A DNA stretch of 64,000 bases from the NCBI RefSeq assembly GCF_007475365.1, contig NZ_CP034442.1, forward strand, positions 682,001-746,000, given 5' to 3'. Shown piece after piece: positions 29,961-38,520 of this stretch. Every line of letters starts with the position of its first letter. Position 1 is the stretch's first letter. A program made the translations under genes and the position numbers. Below the pieces are notes generated by a model. It searched no databases. It was not told the origin of the DNA and was given only the letters and a program-made list of their open reading frames with translations. The stretch is from Streptococcus oralis subsp. dentisani. Its GTDB lineage: Bacteria > Bacillota > Bacilli > Lactobacillales > Streptococcaceae.

Positions 29961-30313
29961 AGTTAAGATATAAAGGGCGACAGAGAACAAAGTAAAAATA
30001 GGAAACTGACGAAGCATCGCAGATGCTAGACAGTTTATCTTTTTTACACAGTTCTCCGCCCGTATTCAGTTCAGCAAATACGGTTTACCCATCCTTTCTT
30101 TTATTGTTATGAAAAGTTTTCCGCTCGTGTTCAAATCAGAACATACGCTCTACCTTTCTTTTTTTTATTTTTATATTTCATAGCTAGGAAAAATCGTATT
30201 CAATCATGACTCCGATAAGCCTACTACATTTTTATTTCAAACAGTTATTGATAAACTGACAATAGTTTTTAATCTTTTAAGATAAATCCTTGATTAGAAG
30301 AAACGGGTATTTC
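29961..30313 (-). other. Intergenic region before deoD with tandem hairpin repeats
   Basis: About 350 nt without a convincing gene. It holds two imperfect copies (about 30051-30105 and 30115-30170) of a roughly 55-nt unit 64 nt apart, each with the pattern CCGCyCGTrTTCA...TCAG...ATACG...TACC and a T-rich plus-strand end. Copy 1 forms a clean 7-bp hairpin CCGTATT/AATACGG (30060-30083). A weaker third copy may begin near 30194. A separate hairpin AAACTG.../CAGTTT with AGCATC/GATGCT lies at 30003-30036. No known riboswitch was recognised. Confidence 0.6.
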
Positions 30314-31597
30314 CTACCTAATTACTTTATTCTTTGACATCTTACACAGTATGCTAGCCCAAGGAAAGCGATCTAACACTTTTGCAAAACCATAAGCTAG
30401 GAAAGCAGTTACTAAGAGATACGGAAGAGAATCTAAACCTAGCCCAGTGAAACCTATAAGTAATCCGGTTGCAGAAATGGGCGCCCTCAAGGTCACAGAT
30501 AAAAAGCAAACCGATCCCAAAAGCAAAATACTTGGCTGACTGTCCAAGCCTAGAATCATGCCCAAGAGAGCAGCTCCAGCCATCCCCAAGGCAAAAGATG
30601 GCGTAAGAGTACCACCATAGGCCCCTGCCCAAAGGATAATAAGAACGACCACTGCTTTTAGGAAAAACATGAGAAGCACTGTTTGACCACTGCTACCATT
30701 TAAAATTTCCTGAGCCATCATGCGTCCATTGCCAAGTAGATGCGGAAAGGAACTTGCCAGACCAACAAGAAAAAGAAAAGCTGAGGGCAATGTGAGAAGT
30801 ATTCGTTTATCTTTTATCCTGTTTGAAGACACTTCTTTACTTGAACGACCAAAAAGCCAAGCTAGGGGGGTTAAGAAAAGAAGTAATAAAGGGACAATCC
30901 ACACTTCCTTTAATGACCATGCAATAGCTGGAATCTGGTAGAGAGCATGATCTGAAATAACCAATCCTGCTGTATAGGTTGACACATAGGTAGTCAAACC
31001 GACTAAGACAAATCGCTTGATAGATAGAGTAATTCCTAGAGTCTCAAAAACGAAGAAAACACTTGTTAATGGAACCTGATAGACAGCCGCTAAACCAGCA
31101 CCAGCACCACAAGCAAGGAGAAAGATGCGATCCTTCATAGACAGTATACATATTTTTCCAATTGGCCCGGCAAATAGAGTTCCAATCTCTCATGGCGCAG
31201 CTTCTTTGCCAATAGGTGCTCCCCCTCCAACTGCAATAATCTGCCAAATTGAATGAAATAGCTGTCTTAAAAAATGAAGCTTGTATTGTGAAGTCTCATC
31301 CTTCATCTGAGCTTTGATGGAATAAATCTTCGACCCTTTTTGCAAGAAGTACCAGACTAAGGACGAGCTAAGACCCACGATTATTAAACTTAGTCCTATC
31401 CGTGAGGAGGAAACTCCATCTGTCAAAAATCCACTATGATGCTCTGACTGACCAAAAGCTAGCCCCTCCACCATCTCTAAAAGATAATGGAGAAATATAC
31501 CAGATAAACCCGAAACTATTCCTTGCAGAATTACTGCTATGAATAATCTAAAATTATAAGGGATTTCTCGAAAAATACTCCTCAATTCTATTAACAT
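30314..31597 (-). pseudogene. ClC-family chloride channel gene interrupted by one nonsense codon
   Basis: The frame encodes a 427-codon ClC-type anion channel or transporter with about ten hydrophobic segments. The conserved GGGAPIGKEAAP (ClC GxxxGREGP-like motif) is followed by TGA at 31190-31192, then the frame continues with EIGTLFAGPIGK and the rest of the protein. The expected residue is arginine, so a CGA-to-TGA change explains it. No frameshift or deletion is seen. The gene starts just downstream of punA and probably was in the nucleoside cluster transcript. Confidence 0.85.
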
Positions 31598-31599
31598 GA

Positions 31600-32409
31600 T
31601 TACAATTCAGCAAGAATCGCTTTAAGCAAGCCTTTAAAGTCACCTTTAACACGTTCAGTCACTTCTACAACTTCCTCGTGGTTGAGTTCTTCTTGGAAAC
31701 CAGCCGCAAAGTTAGTAATACATGAAATTCCCAGAACTTTCAAGCCTGAGTGGGCTGCCACAATAACTTCAGGAACCGTAGACATACCAACAGCATCTGC
31801 TCCCAGTGTCTTATAGGCACGAATTTCTGCAGGTGTTTCATAAGTTGGACCAGTTACACCGATATAGACACCTTCATCAAGCTTAATCCCGAGTTTCTTA
31901 GCCACTTCATGGGCAGTAGCACGGTATTCTGGAGTGTAGGCTTTAGACATATCAGGGAAACGGGGACCAAAGTCATCCAAGTTTTCACCCATCAATGGGT
32001 TTTGCCCCGTCATATTGATATGGTCTGAGATAGCCATCAAGGTACCAGGACCAAATCCAATACCTCCAGCTGCATTGGTTACAATGACACCTTCACATCC
32101 GAGAACTTTCATGACACGTACTGGGAAAGTCACCACTTCAAGAGGATTTCCCTCGTAAAAATGGAAACGACCTTGAAGAGCCAAGACCTTGCGACCTGCA
32201 AGTTCACCATAGACCAATTTCCCAGCGTGTCCGACTACTGTTGAGCGACCCCAGTTTGGGATATCTGCATAATCTACTACAACTGGATTTTCGATTTCTT
32301 CTGCCAATTCTCCAAGTCCTGATCCAAGGATTAGACCGAACTCAGGCGCTAGGATCCCCTTGTCTTTCAGGAAAGCAGCTGTTTCCTTGATTTTGTCTAA
32401 AAATGTCAT
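31600..32409 (-). CDS. punA: Purine nucleoside phosphorylase, trimeric type
   Basis: A 269-residue PNP of the trimeric family, acting mainly on guanosine and inosine. GSGLGELAEEI (phosphate-binding loop, about 29-39), VTNAAGGIGFGPG (about 110-122) and the substrate segment GVTGPTYETPAEIR are visible. Its start overlaps the DUF1697 stop by 4 nt. With deoD, deoB and rpiA it feeds the ribose of nucleosides into the pentose phosphate pathway. Confidence 0.94.
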   Translation of the reverse strand: MTFLDKIKETAAFLKDKGILAPEFGLILGSGLGELAEEIENPVVVDYADIPNWGRSTVVGHAGKLVYGELAGRKVLALQGRFHFYEGNPLEVVTFPVRVMKVLGCEGVIVTNAAGGIGFGPGTLMAISDHINMTGQNPLMGENLDDFGPRFPDMSKAYTPEYRATAHEVAKKLGIKLDEGVYIGVTGPTYETPAEIRAYKTLGADAVGMSTVPEVIVAAHSGLKVLGISCITNFAAGFQEELNHEEVVEVTERVKGDFKGLLKAILAEL

Positions 32410-32966
32410 TGTGTGTCTCCTTTATTATTTTTTAGCATTTGACCGATTTTGTCAAAAGTTTTAGCATTGCGAATGGTGATTTGGCGGTAGAAAGGCATCT
32501 TTAGCAAGTACTTGTGATAGGCAGTTGCATAGTAAGATTCTTCAGAAAATTTCCCCCAGAAAATCCCAAGTCTTCCAAAATGAACCACTTCATCTTCCAG
32601 TTCCAAACTGTCCACTTTCTCGATGACTTGATCCACATCCAAGCCCTCCGTGTAGAAGAGGACATCTTTTCGTGCCATGTCTTTTGTCCACCAATCTGGT
32701 AGATTGTCAAGCTCCGCCTCAAAGTCCTCTAGACCCAGTAAAGAAAAGCTCTGAATAAATGGATAATGGACTTCAAAGAAAGCCTCTAACTTTTCAACCA
32801 ATTGGGCTTTGGGAACAGTCGAAGTAAAGAAAATGTTGCCACTGTTGATGTAGGTTTCAATCTTTTCCAGTCCCAACTCTGTCAATTCTTGACGAAGTTG
32901 CGCCATGACAACCCTATTTTTCCCTCCGACATTAATGCCCCGAACAAGTAAAGCATATCTCGTCAT
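32406..32966 (-). CDS. DUF1697 family protein
   Basis: A 186-residue protein with the DUF1697 N-terminal signature RYALLVRGINVGGKNRV and the following ETYINSGNIFF. The function of the family is unknown. It is translationally coupled between deoB and punA (1-nt gap and 4-nt overlap), so it is expressed with nucleoside catabolism genes, but nothing in the sequence ties it to that pathway biochemically. Confidence 0.85.
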   Translation of the reverse strand: MTRYALLVRGINVGGKNRVVMAQLRQELTELGLEKIETYINSGNIFFTSTVPKAQLVEKLEAFFEVHYPFIQSFSLLGLEDFEAELDNLPDWWTKDMARKDVLFYTEGLDVDQVIEKVDSLELEDEVVHFGRLGIFWGKFSEESYYATAYHKYLLKMPFYRQITIRNAKTFDKIGQMLKNNKGDTQ

Positions 32967-32967
32967 C

Positions 32968-34179
32968 TTATACCAATTTATCTAAGAAACTTTCCCCAAT
33001 CATGGCAGTTTCAACACCAAAGTTATCCGCAACTGTCGCTGAGATATCTGCAAAATGTCCAACTGGAATCAAACCGTTTCCTTTAAAGGCAGGACTGTAA
33101 GCTAAAAGTGGAATATATTCACGAGTGTGGTCAGTTCCCGCATAAGTCGGGTCATTTCCATGGTCCGCAGTAATCAAGAGAAGGTCGTTCTCTCTCATGG
33201 CTGCGATAATTTCAGGCAAGCGTTCATCAAACTCATGCAAGCAATCACGGTAACCATGAGCATTGCGGCGGTGTCCATAAAGGGCATCAAAGTCCACCAA
33301 GTTTGTGAAAGAGAATCCTTTTTCAAACTCAGCAAGTCCCATGGTCTTCAATAATGTATCAATTCCGTGGCTGTTTGACTTGTTGTGGCCCATGTCATGG
33401 TTGATACCCGCACCGTTAAAGATATCGTTGATTTTACCAACAGCGTAAGTATCGATACCAGCCTCGTTCAATTTATCCAAAACAGTCGGTGCAAATGGAG
33501 ATACAGCCAAGTCACGACGGTTAGCTGTACGAGTGAAGTTACCAGGCTCACCTACATACGGACGAGCAATGATACGGCCTAGAAGGGCAGGACGTTCAAG
33601 TGTAATTGAACGAGCGTATTCACAGATACGGTACAATTCATCCAAAGGAATAATGTCTTCGTGGGCAGCAATTTGCAAAACAGGGTCAGCTGAAGTATAG
33701 ATAATCAACTCCCCAGTTTCCATCTGACGTGGTCCAAAATCGTCGATAACAGCTGTTCCTGAGTAAGGTTTGTTGGCTTCACGAATGACCTTGCGCCCTG
33801 AAAATTCTTCGATTTTTGTCAAGATTTCTTCTGGGAATCCGTTCCAGAAAGTATCAAAAGGCTCAGTAATATTGAGTCCCATGATTTCCCAGTGTCCAGT
33901 CATGGTATCCTTACCAAGTGATACTTCTTCCAATTTTGTTGCATAACCTATTGGGTTGCTTTCAGATGGTACAGTCTTCAGCGGTGTTTCACGAGGAATA
34001 TTTCCTAGACCGATTTTAGCCATGTTTGGCACATTCAAACCAACTGTTTTGGAAATGTGTCCTAGTGTGTCAGAAGCTCCATCTGGAACCCCTGCATTGA
34101 CAAAGTTATTGGCATCTGGTGCAGCTCCGATTCCAACAGAATCCAGTACCACCAAGTGAATACGATTAAATTTTGACAT
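32968..34179 (-). CDS. deoB: Phosphopentomutase DeoB
   Basis: A 403-residue alkaline-phosphatase-superfamily mutase that converts (deoxy)ribose 1-phosphate to the 5-phosphate. The metal-binding N-terminus [13 protein letters not shown], the catalytic segment [12 protein letters not shown] with its threonine (about 91), and [19 protein letters not shown] are visible. It follows rpiA by 13 nt with SD GGAGA. It links PNP products to RpiA. Confidence 0.97.
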   Translation of the reverse strand: MSKFNRIHLVVLDSVGIGAAPDANNFVNAGVPDGASDTLGHISKTVGLNVPNMAKIGLGNIPRETPLKTVPSESNPIGYATKLEEVSLGKDTMTGHWEIMGLNITEPFDTFWNGFPEEILTKIEEFSGRKVIREANKPYSGTAVIDDFGPRQMETGELIIYTSADPVLQIAAHEDIIPLDELYRICEYARSITLERPALLGRIIARPYVGEPGNFTRTANRRDLAVSPFAPTVLDKLNEAGIDTYAVGKINDIFNGAGINHDMGHNKSNSHGIDTLLKTMGLAEFEKGFSFTNLVDFDALYGHRRNAHGYRDCLHEFDERLPEIIAAMRENDLLLITADHGNDPTYAGTDHTREYIPLLAYSPAFKGNGLIPVGHFADISATVADNFGVETAMIGESFLDKLV

Positions 34180-34192
34180 AGTCTGTCTCCTT

Positions 34193-34876
34193 TTATTTCC
34201 CTTTTGTTGAAGTTAAAATCTGAACGCCATTTCGTCCCGCTACGATGACCTTATCCACCATTTGGTTGAAAAAGCCATGCTCTACGACACCAACGACATG
34301 GTCCAATTCTTGTCCGAAAGCAATCGGATCTTCAATGACATCCAAGGCTAGGTCAATGATAAAGTTCTGCATATCGGTCACAAAACGTTGGCCATCTTTT
34401 TCACGAAAACTTGGTTTGTAGCCAGCTCGTTCAAACCGACGAAAGACCTGTTCTGCACCATACTGAACCACTTCTACTGGCAATTTAAAAGCACCTAGTT
34501 TCTCTACTAGTTTGCTTTCATCTACCACCCAAATGTATTCTTTTGAGGGCGTTGCCACAACCTTCTCCATCAGAAGGGCACCACCACCGCCTTTGATTCC
34601 GTTAAACTGGCTATCTACTTCATCCGCCCCGTCAACCGTCACATCGACAAAGTCCACTTGATCAATCGACTTGAGCGGGATGTTCAGACCCTCAGCCTGT
34701 TTACCAGTAACACTGGAAGTCGTCACTGCAGTAATCTGCAAACCTTCTTCCTTGATCCGACGACCAATTTCTTCTACGAAATAGTAGGCAGTAGAGCCAG
34801 TTCCCAGACCGACTACCATACCATCCTTGACAAACTCAGCAGCCTTGATACCTGCCATCTTTTTCAGATTCTCCAC
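34193..34876 (-). CDS. rpiA: Ribose-5-phosphate isomerase A
   Basis: A 227-residue isomerase for ribose 5-phosphate and ribulose 5-phosphate. [14 protein letters not shown] (residues 23-36), VDGADEVD and [11 protein letters not shown] are the family motifs. It is the first gene of the nucleoside salvage cluster. An extended -10 (TGT-TATAAT) lies about 30 nt upstream at 34909-34914. Confidence 0.96.
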   Translation of the reverse strand: MENLKKMAGIKAAEFVKDGMVVGLGTGSTAYYFVEEIGRRIKEEGLQITAVTTSSVTGKQAEGLNIPLKSIDQVDFVDVTVDGADEVDSQFNGIKGGGGALLMEKVVATPSKEYIWVVDESKLVEKLGAFKLPVEVVQYGAEQVFRRFERAGYKPSFREKDGQRFVTDMQNFIIDLALDVIEDPIAFGQELDHVVGVVEHGFFNQMVDKVIVAGRNGVQILTSTKGK

Positions 34877-34946
34877 TTAAACACCTCCATTAAAGAGCTA
34901 TTTTTATTATAACATGTATCCGTTTTTATTTCATGGATACACTTGA

Positions 34947-34975
34947 AAAACCCGAACATTTTTATTTCGGGTTTT
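34947..34975 (-). terminator. Terminator of the U32 peptidase gene
   Basis: A 10-bp repeat AAAACCCGAA/TTCGGGTTTT immediately after the U32 gene stop, continuing into Ts on the minus strand. Confidence 0.8.
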
Positions 34976-34981
34976 GGTGTC

Positions 34982-35911
34982 CTATTTAACCATATCAGGA
35001 TCGTAATCATAGAATCCTGTGTCGAGGAAACGGTTTTTAGGGTGTAACTTGCGCACTTCCTCATCTAACAAGAAGGCTTGGTCATGGCTGAAATTCCCCT
35101 CTTGGATCAAGTCACGCGCTTGAATAAAGAGTTTAGCAATTTCTACAAAATTCTGACCTGGGGTGTAAAGTCCCTCAAGTTTCCAGTGAGTAAAACCATG
35201 CTCCACCAATTCTGTCAATTTGGTCATCAAATCAAGGTCGTTATTTGCAAAGATATGAGTACCATGATTGTCTTCAAAGATGGAATAATGGCTTTCTGGG
35301 TCACTCGGTTCTGCCAAGAAGAGGTCACGTTTACGTGTCTTTTCATCATCGATGTGCGTGAAGTTATAGTAGTTTTGCAAGAGCGGACGCTTAGAATGGT
35401 GAATGACACTAGCTCCATAAACCAATACTTCAGCAGGAATTTCCAAAATCTCTGGCATCTTGAAGAGTTCAGCAGATGGAATTTCACGCGCCAAAACCGC
35501 CTCAGAAGCTCCTGCCTTTTGACCCCAAAAGTTAATCTGACGACTACTTGTCACCATGGTTGAAGCATCGTAGATGGTCTTGAAGGAATAGCCATCACGG
35601 TTGACCACGTAAAAGACACCTGCGTCCCCAACAGTAATATAGTCTGTCTTGATTTCTTCCAAGAAGTCTAGGAATGGCTTGATACGGTCCATCATATCTT
35701 GGTGCATGAGGGCATTAACCGCGACAATCAATTCCTTGCCTGCTTCATGAACCAACTTAGCGATGGTGCGTAAGTCTTCATGACTAAAGGTCGTTGGCAG
35801 ACGAAGTCCAAAATCTTTCTCACCGACATAGATACGGTCTACGCCAACTTCGAGTAACTGTTCAACTTGTTCAATACTTTCAGCAGTTGCTGTAATGATA
35901 ATCTTTTCCAT
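34982..35911 (-). CDS. U32 family peptidase
   Basis: A 309-residue protein of the peptidase U32 family (collagenase-like/YrrN-RlhA type), shorter than the second U32 paralogue usual in streptococci. The TIM-barrel N-terminus ELLEVGVDRIYVGEKDFGLRLP and the segment EVLVYGASVIHHSKRPLL are visible. Family members act on RNA modification or collagen degradation; the role here is uncertain. A -10 TATAAT lies only 7 nt upstream of the ATG with no SD between, so the mRNA may be leaderless. Confidence 0.82.
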   Translation of the reverse strand: MEKIIITATAESIEQVEQLLEVGVDRIYVGEKDFGLRLPTTFSHEDLRTIAKLVHEAGKELIVAVNALMHQDMMDRIKPFLDFLEEIKTDYITVGDAGVFYVVNRDGYSFKTIYDASTMVTSSRQINFWGQKAGASEAVLAREIPSAELFKMPEILEIPAEVLVYGASVIHHSKRPLLQNYYNFTHIDDEKTRKRDLFLAEPSDPESHYSIFEDNHGTHIFANNDLDLMTKLTELVEHGFTHWKLEGLYTPGQNFVEIAKLFIQARDLIQEGNFSHDQAFLLDEEVRKLHPKNRFLDTGFYDYDPDMVK

Positions 35912-35918
35912 AAGAAAA

Positions 35919-35924
35919 ATTATA
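35919..35924 (-). promoter_or_regulatory. Extended -10 promoter of the U32 gene
   Basis: TGG-TATAAT on the minus strand; the start codon follows after TTTTCTT, leaving no room for an SD. Confidence 0.6.
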
Positions 35925-36036
35925 CCATATTTCTCAAAAATCAGCTATGGTTACTGGGAGTTTCACAAAATGTTAAACATATCTCTATCTTTCCCAATCA
36001 AAAAAGTGAACAGTAACTTGTACTATTCACTCTATT

Positions 36037-36717
36037 TTATACATGTGTTTCTTCAACTAGGTGGCCATCGTTCATAACATAAATACGATCAACCTTATCA
36101 AGAAGACGAGTATCATGCGTAATCATAACAACTCCTCTACCTTGTTCATGGGCAATGGCGGCCAACATCTCCGTTACTTGGTAAGCACGCTCGGTGTCTA
36201 GACTGGCTGTCGGCTCATCTGCAAGAACGATGCTCGGATTGTTATAGAGCGCTCTGGCAATCGCCGCACGTTGACGTTCACCACCTGATAGAGCCTTGGG
36301 ATACTGATCTTGTACCTTTTCCAAATCCAACAAGTCAAGTAACTCTTTTCGATCACTTTTACTATTTTTCCCCTTATCCAGTCTGTCAATCAAATCCAGC
36401 TGTTCCTTGACCGTTAGAAAAGGAATTAAGTTTGAAGCTTGTAGAATAAAGCCAAACTCTCTAAAACGGAGGTCTGTTTTCTCCTTCTCCGTCAAATTGC
36501 CTGTTTCTTTCCCCTTTACCAAAATCTTTCCACTCGATGCTTCCTGAAGTTGTCCAAGAGTTGTTAAAAAGGTCGTCTTTCCAGAGCCAGAAGGCCCAAC
36601 GATAGCAACGAACTCTCCCGCATTTAGCTGAAAATTCGTTTCATGCAGGGCCACGACTTTCATCTTTCCTTCCCCATACGTTTTTGTCACTTGAGTCATT
36701 TCAATCAATGCTGTCAT
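36037..36717 (-). CDS. ABC transporter ATPase, HrtA/LolD-like
   Basis: A 226-residue MacB/LolD-type ATPase. Walker A GPSGSGKTT (about 40), signature LSGGERQR, Walker B IVLADEPTASLD and H-loop MITHDTR are all present. The start MTALIEMTQV has AAGGAG 6 nt upstream; an ATG eight codons earlier overlaps the permease stop. It pairs with the FtsX-type permease upstream. The pair resembles the heme exporter HrtBA, but that assignment is tentative. Confidence 0.85.
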   Translation of the reverse strand: MTALIEMTQVTKTYGEGKMKVVALHETNFQLNAGEFVAIVGPSGSGKTTFLTTLGQLQEASSGKILVKGKETGNLTEKEKTDLRFREFGFILQASNLIPFLTVKEQLDLIDRLDKGKNSKSDRKELLDLLDLEKVQDQYPKALSGGERQRAAIARALYNNPSIVLADEPTASLDTERAYQVTEMLAAIAHEQGRGVVMITHDTRLLDKVDRIYVMNDGHLVEETHV

Positions 36718-36730
36718 ACTATTCTCCTTA

Positions 36731-37786
36731 TCATTCTGCAATCGCAGTAATCGGGTCCACCTTTAGCAAGCGTGGAAGTGAAATGACACCACCTAGAAGG
36801 GCCATCAAGCAAATCACCAAGCTTAGGACAGAGTAGGCTATCCAACTTGGGTAGAAAAAGAAGGTAGCTGGTAAAACTAAAATCACTCCACCAATAGAAA
36901 GCAAGGCTAAAGCAATCCCCATACCAGCTAAGAGGAAGATTTGACAGAAAAGAGACCAAACAATGGTTTTGATCTGTATACCCTGAGCCCGCATTATTCC
37001 ATATAGTCCTAGTTTTTGGATGGTAATGATATAAACAAAAATACCTACAATCAAGCCTGAGATGACAATCATAGCGAGAATCATCCCTGAAAATACATTA
37101 ACCTGAGGGGTGTAACCAGGAATTTTTGATATCATTTTTGGGATGGAAATCTGTTTCAGTCCATCGCCGACCACTTCTATGTCATTTTTCAATACCAAGG
37201 CAGAGATGGAACGATTGGCTTTCAAGGTTCCTTGTAAGGTCCAATAAGTTGTCAGACTCGTAAAGACAACAGGCTCAGTGAAAAATTTATTTCCTTGAGT
37301 CAGGCCTACAATCTTGTAACTTGCCTCGCTTCCATTGAGCTGAATGGCATCACCTAGCTTCATCCCATAGTTCTCAAAAGACTGATCCACGACAACCTCA
37401 TCATCTCCTTCAGGATAACGACCCTCCGTCAAACTAGGAGAGATAAAAGAATCCCAGTTTTGAGCAAAGATGGAAACGTTGATCTTTTCACTACCATCGA
37501 CTAGATTGGTTACAGCGAACATATAGCCCAATGGAGCAGCCTCTTCAGAATTCTTATCCTTGTAGTCCTTTTCAGGAATAAAGGATGCCGTCAAATTATC
37601 ATTTGCGTAGTCGGATAAAACGACACCTGTTGCTTGCCAATTATCAATAGCTGCTCGGTTGTTTCGCACAAGACCAAGAGCTAGACTGGTCATAAAAAAG
37701 ACCATAAAAGCGATAAGAAAAATGGTCGTTAGAATCAAACTATATCGAAGTTTGTTTCGTAATATCTCTTTGATAGCAAGATACAT
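36731..37786 (-). CDS. ABC transporter permease, FtsX/HrtB-like
   Basis: A 351-residue permease with one N-terminal span (about 15-40), a large extracytoplasmic domain, and three C-terminal spans, the FtsX/MacB layout. The N-terminus [17 protein letters not shown] and the following NRAAIDNWQATGVVLSDYANDN resemble HrtB heme-efflux permeases (recognition by eye). It is the first gene, with its ATPase 13 nt downstream. Heme or another toxic lipophilic compound is a reasonable but unproven substrate. Confidence 0.75.
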   Translation of the reverse strand: MYLAIKEILRNKLRYSLILTTIFLIAFMVFFMTSLALGLVRNNRAAIDNWQATGVVLSDYANDNLTASFIPEKDYKDKNSEEAAPLGYMFAVTNLVDGSEKINVSIFAQNWDSFISPSLTEGRYPEGDDEVVVDQSFENYGMKLGDAIQLNGSEASYKIVGLTQGNKFFTEPVVFTSLTTYWTLQGTLKANRSISALVLKNDIEVVGDGLKQISIPKMISKIPGYTPQVNVFSGMILAMIVISGLIVGIFVYIITIQKLGLYGIMRAQGIQIKTIVWSLFCQIFLLAGMGIALALLSIGGVILVLPATFFFYPSWIAYSVLSLVICLMALLGGVISLPRLLKVDPITAIAE

Positions 37787-38061
37787 GCTTATCTCCTTTT
37801 ACTTTCCCGAGAGGTAGCAAGAAGGCCACCCAGTCCAATAGACAGAATCTCTGTCCTTCCATCCATTCAAAACAACTCCTACCAATACTCTTCAAAAGTA
37901 TCCAGGTAGCAACTTAACAAATCATCTTAGGAAAAAGCCTCAGCTTGCTATCAATTTATATAAGTTATCCTTTCCTTTCTCAGTATATTTATAATAGAGA
38001 AAGTCAGGTCATCTGTTTTAAGTGTAGCATCCATGTTATCACTTTCTCTAGTGGGTGTCAA
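37787..38061 (-). promoter_or_regulatory. Promoter, operator-like repeat and long leader of the HrtBA-like operon
   Basis: TTGACA (38056-38061) and TAACAT (38033-38038), 17 nt apart, form a good minus-strand promoter. An imperfect inverted repeat AAGTG-TAGCAT/ATGTTA-TCACTT (38020-38044) covers the -10, as expected for a repressor site. The transcript would carry a leader of about 240 nt with a hairpin at 37879-37909 (CTACC..ATACT/AGTAT..GGTAG). No gene is seen in the leader apart from an unconvincing 27-codon frame. Confidence 0.6.
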
Positions 38062-38101
38062 GAAGAGTGACTTAGAAGATGATAAGAGACTTTAGTAGTT
38101 T

Positions 38102-38145
38102 TGTAACCATTCTGTAACAATTCTCTGCATAAAAAATGATAAAAT
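38102..38145 (+). promoter_or_regulatory. WalR (VicR) box and promoter of the DUF3270 gene
   Basis: TGTAAC-CATTC-TGTAAC (38102-38118) is an exact fit to the WalR consensus TGTWAH-N5-TGTWAH, and 10 of 11 bases repeat. An extended -10 TGA-TAAAAT lies at 38137-38145, so the box covers the -35 region. The gene next to ciaRH is, from memory, one of the reported pneumococcal VicRK targets. Confidence 0.72.
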
Positions 38146-38171
38146 AGTTAGGTACTGTTAAGGAGAGAATC

Positions 38172-38456
38172 ATGCCCGCAAGAAAATTAGAAGCTTATGA
38201 GTTTGAACAAATTCCCGAATCAAAACAAACTCCGCTTTATCAAGATTATACACCGGAAGCCCCAGTCGGCCCTGGCTTAAAAGAGATTTTATTTTTTGTA
38301 AATATTGCTTGTTTTTGTATTTTTATGGCACTTTTTAGTTTTATCTTTTTGGCCTTAAAACTAAATACAGCTTTATCATTTATTGTTGCTATGGGAACAA
38401 GCTTCGCACTTTTACAACTTCAACGAAAGATTATTAAACAAAAGATTCTAAAATAA
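38172..38456 (+). CDS. DUF3270 family small membrane protein
   Basis: A 94-residue protein with a cytoplasmic-looking N-terminus (residues 1-35, acidic and glutamine-rich), two membrane spans (about 38-60 and 64-84), and a basic C-terminus. It matches the streptococcal DUF3270 family; function unknown. SD AAGGAGAG lies upstream. A consensus WalR box in its promoter suggests a link to cell-wall homeostasis. It converges on ciaRH and ends in its own terminator. Confidence 0.85.
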   Translation: MPARKLEAYEFEQIPESKQTPLYQDYTPEAPVGPGLKEILFFVNIACFCIFMALFSFIFLALKLNTALSFIVAMGTSFALLQLQRKIIKQKILK

Positions 38457-38478
38457 AGGTTGGTACTACTACCAACCT
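38457..38478 (+). terminator. Terminator of the DUF3270 gene
   Basis: Stem AGGTTGGTA/TACCAACCT with a 4-nt loop, followed by ATTTTC, directly after the stop codon. Confidence 0.65.
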
Positions 38479-38494
38479 ATTTTCTAGTTATCTG

Positions 38495-38520
38495 AAAAGA
38501 CAGTTATAAAACTGTCTTTT
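38495..38520. terminator. Bidirectional terminator at the ciaH end
   Basis: An 11-bp perfect stem AAAAGACAGTT/AACTGTCTTTT with loop ATAA, abutting the ciaH stop codon; T-runs on both strands fit converging transcripts. Confidence 0.85.

Noticed and set aside
37879..37909. Sequence resembling a BOX end (ATACTCTTCAAAA)
   Set aside because: Only the terminal bases match; the rest of boxA and boxC is absent.
37960..38034. A 27-codon frame (MDATLKTDDLTF...) in the leader of the HrtBA-like operon
   Set aside because: Its ATG overlaps the -10 region of the promoter and there is no SD, so it is unlikely to be translated.
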